Shown: positions 61,605 through 64,000 of the stretch, one piece after another
Layout: each line of letters begins with the position of its first letter
Numbering within the stretch: the first letter of the stretch is position 1
Origin: Rudanella paleaurantiibacter
GTDB lineage: Bacteria > Bacteroidota > Bacteroidia > Cytophagales > Spirosomataceae
Direction of reading: 5' to 3'
Assembly: GCF_009184635.1 (NCBI RefSeq)
Contig: NZ_WELI01000001.1
Span: 682,001 to 746,000, forward strand
DNA: 64,000 nucleotides
Translations under genes and position numbers: made by a program
Notes under the pieces: model-generated
Seen by the model: only the letters and a program-made list of their open reading frames with translations
The model's database searches: none
Told to the model about the DNA's origin: nothing

Positions 61605-61635
61605 GTCTGGCTTCTGTTGAGCCGATACCCGTTCA

Positions 61636-62661
61636 TTACCTGGTCGATTGCCATCGGAGCAATCGACCTTTTTTTTGTTCGACTACCCAGACCTGAATAC
61701 CCGGAAACCGACGTGCCAATCGCTTGTTGGGTCCCCAGTACGAAAGCAGGCCCCGCGATAAGCTGAAGACTTTAGTGAGGGCGTCGGCCCGGTATCCATC
61801 GGGAGCCAGCACCGTAGTTCTGACAAAGTGGGTCAGTCCCAGGCCCGAACGTGGGTTCATGATGTGCGAATACCGGCGACCGTTGAGGTCGAGGTGCCGG
61901 TACGTATCGCCTGATGTGGTAATGGCCCCGTTTTTCAGGTAGATAATCAGCGTGTCGGCTGGGTCGGGTCGCGCGTTGGTACCCGACCCCATGTCTACCC
62001 GCCAGCCCTGCGGTCGCTCCGGCGGAGGGTCGCCCGCTAATACATCACCACCCAGATCGAGCAAAAAACGGGAAATACTGGCTGCGCGTAACACCCGACC
62101 GGCTTCGTCAACGGCGAAACCCTGTCCGATACCGCCCACATCGAGCCGCATACGGGGCCGTAATAGGCGCACTGTGCGACGAACGGTATCGAGCCGGATA
62201 AGTCGGTAGCCAACGGCCCGGCGGGCCTGTCGGCGCTCTTTAGCGGGCGGAAACGTTCGTTGGCGTACGGCTCGTCGCCAAAGCTGGGATAGGGGGCCAA
62301 TCGTCGGGTCGAAGCGCCCCCCAGACTGATGGGCAATCCGGCACCCTTTTTGTAGAATATCAAACAGCTCGGCCGATACGGGAACGGCCTGTTTGCTTCC
62401 GCTCGACTGCGACAGGCGGTTTATCTCTGATCCATCCAAATAGTCGCTCAGGATGGTGTTGAGCGTATCCATTCGGGCCGATACCTGTGCGTAGACTCGT
62501 TGAGCGGTCAGGCTATCAGGAGCGTATAAAGTAACTGTAAACTGCGTGCCCATGAGCCCCCGCCGAAAGCTGTAGCGCTCGAGTGGCTGAGCCTGTGTGG
62601 TGCTCCAGGTACCCAAAAGCATAAAGCAGATGATAAACCAACTCCAAACTGAGATGTACAT
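61636..62661 (-). CDS. apbE: FAD:protein FMN transferase (ApbE), second copy
   Basis: The 341-residue protein has a signal peptide (WSWFIICFMLLGTWSTTQAQ) and the ApbE motifs LMGTQFTVTLYAPDS, GGRFDPTIGPLSQLWRRAV, MRLDVGGIGQGFAVDEAGRVL, LLDLGGDVLAGDPPPERPQGW and YSHIMNPRSGLGLTHFVRTTVLAPDGYRADALTKVF in separate blocks. Start at 62661 (MYISVWSWF) was chosen to give the signal peptide; the longer frame to 62823 lacks one. It is more divergent than the 28.7-kb copy. No adjacent protein with a flavinylation motif was found. Its 3' end overlaps the plus-strand terminator of the preceding gene. Confidence 0.9.
   Translation of the reverse strand: MYISVWSWFIICFMLLGTWSTTQAQPLERYSFRRGLMGTQFTVTLYAPDSLTAQRVYAQVSARMDTLNTILSDYLDGSEINRLSQSSGSKQAVPVSAELFDILQKGCRIAHQSGGRFDPTIGPLSQLWRRAVRQRTFPPAKERRQARRAVGYRLIRLDTVRRTVRLLRPRMRLDVGGIGQGFAVDEAGRVLRAASISRFLLDLGGDVLAGDPPPERPQGWRVDMGSGTNARPDPADTLIIYLKNGAITTSGDTYRHLDLNGRRYSHIMNPRSGLGLTHFVRTTVLAPDGYRADALTKVFSLSRGLLSYWGPNKRLARRFPGIQVWVVEQKKGRLLRWQSTR
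61642..61676 (+). terminator. Intrinsic terminator overlapping the 3' end of apbE
   Basis: GGTCGATTG (61642-61650) pairs with CAATCGACC (61660-61668), followed by eight T. It ends the plus-strand surface-protein genes inside the 3' end of the convergent apbE gene. Confidence 0.88.
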
Positions 62662-63028
62662 ACGGTACCATAAGCTGATCCCGACCTTATTTTTTGGCCA
62701 CCAACTAAAAAAAAAAATTGGCAGCGAGACATCCAGAGCGTAGGTTTCGGCGTAGATATGAGAGCTTTTTTGTGAGGTCGTTATAAAGTGCAAGTTTTTC
62801 TCAAAATGAGGCAGTTGTACCATAAAATGAGGTTATAGCAACAACGTTGCACGATACAAAATTTTATGGAACTAAACGCCCCACTTGAAAAATAATTGAA
62901 TCCAACTCTTGCTTGATACCTAATTATTAGGTTACTTTGATTCTACAATCTCGCAATTCGGCACAAAAAATTAAACCAGCACACACTATCGATAGCACGC
63001 TCTACGTTACCTAATTGTCTTACTGAAA
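62662..63028. other. Divergent intergenic region apbE / ECF sigma factor
   Basis: No gene was found in 367 bp. AT-rich, with a candidate promoter and palindrome for the sigma gene (62912-62939). The frame of apbE stays open part of the way upstream (to 62823), but without a signal-peptide-like start. Confidence 0.6.
62912..62939 (+). promoter_or_regulatory. Candidate promoter with an operator-like palindrome before the ECF sigma gene
   Basis: CTTG (62912-62915) and TTACTTTG (62932-62939) approximate the Bacteroidota -33 TTTG and -7 TAnnTTTG elements, 16 bp apart. Between them lies ACCTAAT-T-ATTAGGT (62918-62932), a perfect 7-bp inverted repeat. Its position inside the promoter would let a bound protein block polymerase. 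Both readings are inference. Confidence 0.5.
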
Positions 63029-63628
63029 ATGGAAAAAGCCCAGGTAACAGACAGTGAGCTGATTTCTCTGTACATCCGTGGTAGTGAAAGTGCCTTTGCC
63101 AAACTCGTTCATCGACATAAGTCTAAGATCTACACAACAATTTACCTGATTGTAAAGGACCAGTACGTAGCCGAAGACCTCCTTCAGGATACGTTCATCA
63201 AAGCGGTTGATACAATCAAGTCGGGTAGATATAACGAGGAAGGCAAGTTTCTCCCCTGGATCATTCGAATTGCTCACAACTTGGCCATTGACTATTTCCG
63301 GAAGGATAAACGCTACCCCAATGTAGTGTTTGAAGACGGAAGCAATGTGTTCAATACGCTTGAGTTTGCCGAGGACTCTATCGAATCCATGCAGATCAGG
63401 CAGGAGACACATGAGCATTTGCGCGAGTTGATCCAGCGTTTGCCGGAACAGCAGCGCCAGGTTCTGATCATGCGGCACTACGAGGAAATGAGTTTCCAGG
63501 AGATTGCCGATGCGACCGGCGTCAGTATAAACACAGCTTTGGGACGTATGCGTTATGCGCTGATTAATCTGCGCAAGCAACTAAGCAAACGTTCGCCGAG
63601 CTATGATAAAAACTTTTACTCACGATGA
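63029..63628 (+). CDS. ECF-type RNA polymerase sigma factor
   Basis: The 199-residue sigma factor has region 2 (FAKLVHRHKSKIYTTIYLIV, then VAEDLLQDTFIKAVDTI) and region 4 (RLPEQQRQVLIMRHYEEMSF, QEIADATGVSINTALGRMRYALINLRKQL). No region 1.1 or 3 is seen, as in ECF sigmas. It would direct polymerase to its own regulon, often envelope or surface-protein genes in this phylum. It starts about 370 bp from the divergent apbE and overlaps the next gene by 26 bp, so the two are translationally coupled. The target promoters are unknown. Confidence 0.95.
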   Translation: MEKAQVTDSELISLYIRGSESAFAKLVHRHKSKIYTTIYLIVKDQYVAEDLLQDTFIKAVDTIKSGRYNEEGKFLPWIIRIAHNLAIDYFRKDKRYPNVVFEDGSNVFNTLEFAEDSIESMQIRQETHEHLRELIQRLPEQQRQVLIMRHYEEMSFQEIADATGVSINTALGRMRYALINLRKQLSKRSPSYDKNFYSR

Positions 63629-63851
63629 TGTAATCCGGTATGTCTACGAGGAGACCTCCCCAGAGGAGAACCTGCTCATCGAAGACGCCATGATGTCGGA
63701 CCCCGAACTGATGACTCAGTTCCTCGATACGCTTGAGCTTCGGGCGTTGATGGATAAAATTGAGCGGCAGCCCCGGCCCGATACGCTTAACGCGATACTC
63801 CAATATTCACGATCGTACCCGCCGAACCCGGCGTCTCGTTTGTTGGCTTAG
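63603..63851 (+). CDS. Small protein overlapping the ECF sigma gene; possible anti-sigma-like modulator
   Basis: The 82-residue protein MIKTFTHDDVIRYVYEETSP opens before the sigma stop codon (26-bp overlap). It is acidic and helical (EENLLIEDAMMSDPELMTQFLDTLELRALMDKIERQP in two blocks). It has no transmembrane segment and no zinc-binding Cys/His pattern of classical anti-sigma factors. Anti-sigma ASD domains typically begin with such an acidic helical stretch, so a soluble anti-sigma role is plausible but unproven. The frame has sound codon use and a normal stop. A 32-bp hairpin terminator follows. Confidence 0.65.
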   Translation: MIKTFTHDDVIRYVYEETSPEENLLIEDAMMSDPELMTQFLDTLELRALMDKIERQPRPDTLNAILQYSRSYPPNPASRLLA

Positions 63852-63887
63852 GTCACACAAAAGGGCGTCGGGTTTGTCGTATCTTTG

Positions 63888-63958
63888 GTCTTAGGAATGG
63901 GTTTATGAGATGTCATCTTATTTAGAAAGATGACATCTCATAAACCCATTCCTAAGAC
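63888..63958. terminator. 32-bp perfect hairpin after the sigma/small-protein pair
   Basis: Arms 63888-63919 and 63927-63958 are perfect complements around a 7-nt loop (ATTTAGA). CTTTT follows. It is longer than a typical intrinsic terminator. Confidence 0.85.
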
Positions 63959-63969
63959 TTTTCTTGTAT

Positions 63970-64000
63970 ATGCTGAAGAAAGAACGTTTCCGCCGTTTCA
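63970..64000 (+). CDS. Start of a further gene (5' fragment, possible DeoR-type regulator)
   Basis: ATG at 63970 opens MLKKERFRRF up to the window edge. This opening resembles DeoR/GlpR-type regulators (MLKxERxxxI), but ten residues are not enough to assign it. It lies 11 bp after the 32-bp hairpin. Confidence 0.35.
   Translation, partial: MLKKERFRRF

Overview
The window looks like a chromosomal segment of a member of the Bacteroidota, most likely order Cytophagales near Spirosoma, Rudanella or Fibrella. The reasons are a SusC/SusD pair, a TonB-dependent receptor of the outer-membrane beta-barrel type, a type IX secretion C-terminal signal, many ...AQ signal-peptide ends, few Shine-Dalgarno sites, and secreted mosaics of Ig-like modules. 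No rRNA, tRNA, CRISPR array, transposase or prophage gene was seen.

Layout. 1-3.2 kb (minus): 5'-complete but truncated secreted metalloprotease. 3.4-17.1 kb: mostly housekeeping or singly transcribed genes (CE7 acetylesterase, HIT protein, greA, fmt, YdjC-type deacetylase, folA, a D/R/Y-rich lipoprotein, gamma-carbonic-anhydrase-like protein, patatin, DedA, ABC-F ATPase, FGE-like protein, DoxX), separated by conspicuous palindromic intergenic elements. 17.2-19.6 kb: TonB-dependent receptor.

19.9-38.7 kb is the centrepiece, a polysaccharide utilisation locus. A divergent LacI regulator faces a long minus-strand run: SusC, SusD, an unrecognised exported protein with an ApbE-type flavinylation motif, an exported FAD oxidoreductase with an N-terminal beta domain, an ApbE flavin transferase, a six-hairpin glycosidase-like protein, a sodium/solute symporter, a GH2 glycosidase, and a second, apparently cytoplasmic FAD oxidoreductase. 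Two identical 16-bp palindromes lie between lacI and susC. I infer that glycan import and cleavage are coupled to flavin-based redox chemistry outside the cytoplasm. This is the best candidate for an undescribed system here.

39.2-42.7 kb (minus): L-rhamnose mutarotase family protein, TIM-barrel sugar isomerase/epimerase, zinc alcohol dehydrogenase, and an aldo/keto reductase close to L-galactose dehydrogenase. This suggests oxidative breakdown of an L-sugar (L-fucose, L-galactose or L-rhamnose) that the neighbouring locus may release. 43.3-49.4 kb: a tripartite RND efflux operon with a DUF952 gene inside it. 49.7-51.0 kb: Tat-exported Gfo/Idh/MocA oxidoreductase.

51.1-61.6 kb: an AT-rich intergenic stretch followed by surface-protein genes: two giant Ig-like repeat proteins, the second carrying an 878-bp near-identical internal duplication and a dockerin-like C-terminus, then three small exported proteins, two of them paralogues. 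61.6-64.0 kb: a second ApbE, then an ECF sigma factor with an overlapping small gene that may modulate it, a 32-bp perfect hairpin, and the start of a further gene. Start codons were often moved downstream of the longest possible ORF to match a signal peptide or the family N-terminus.
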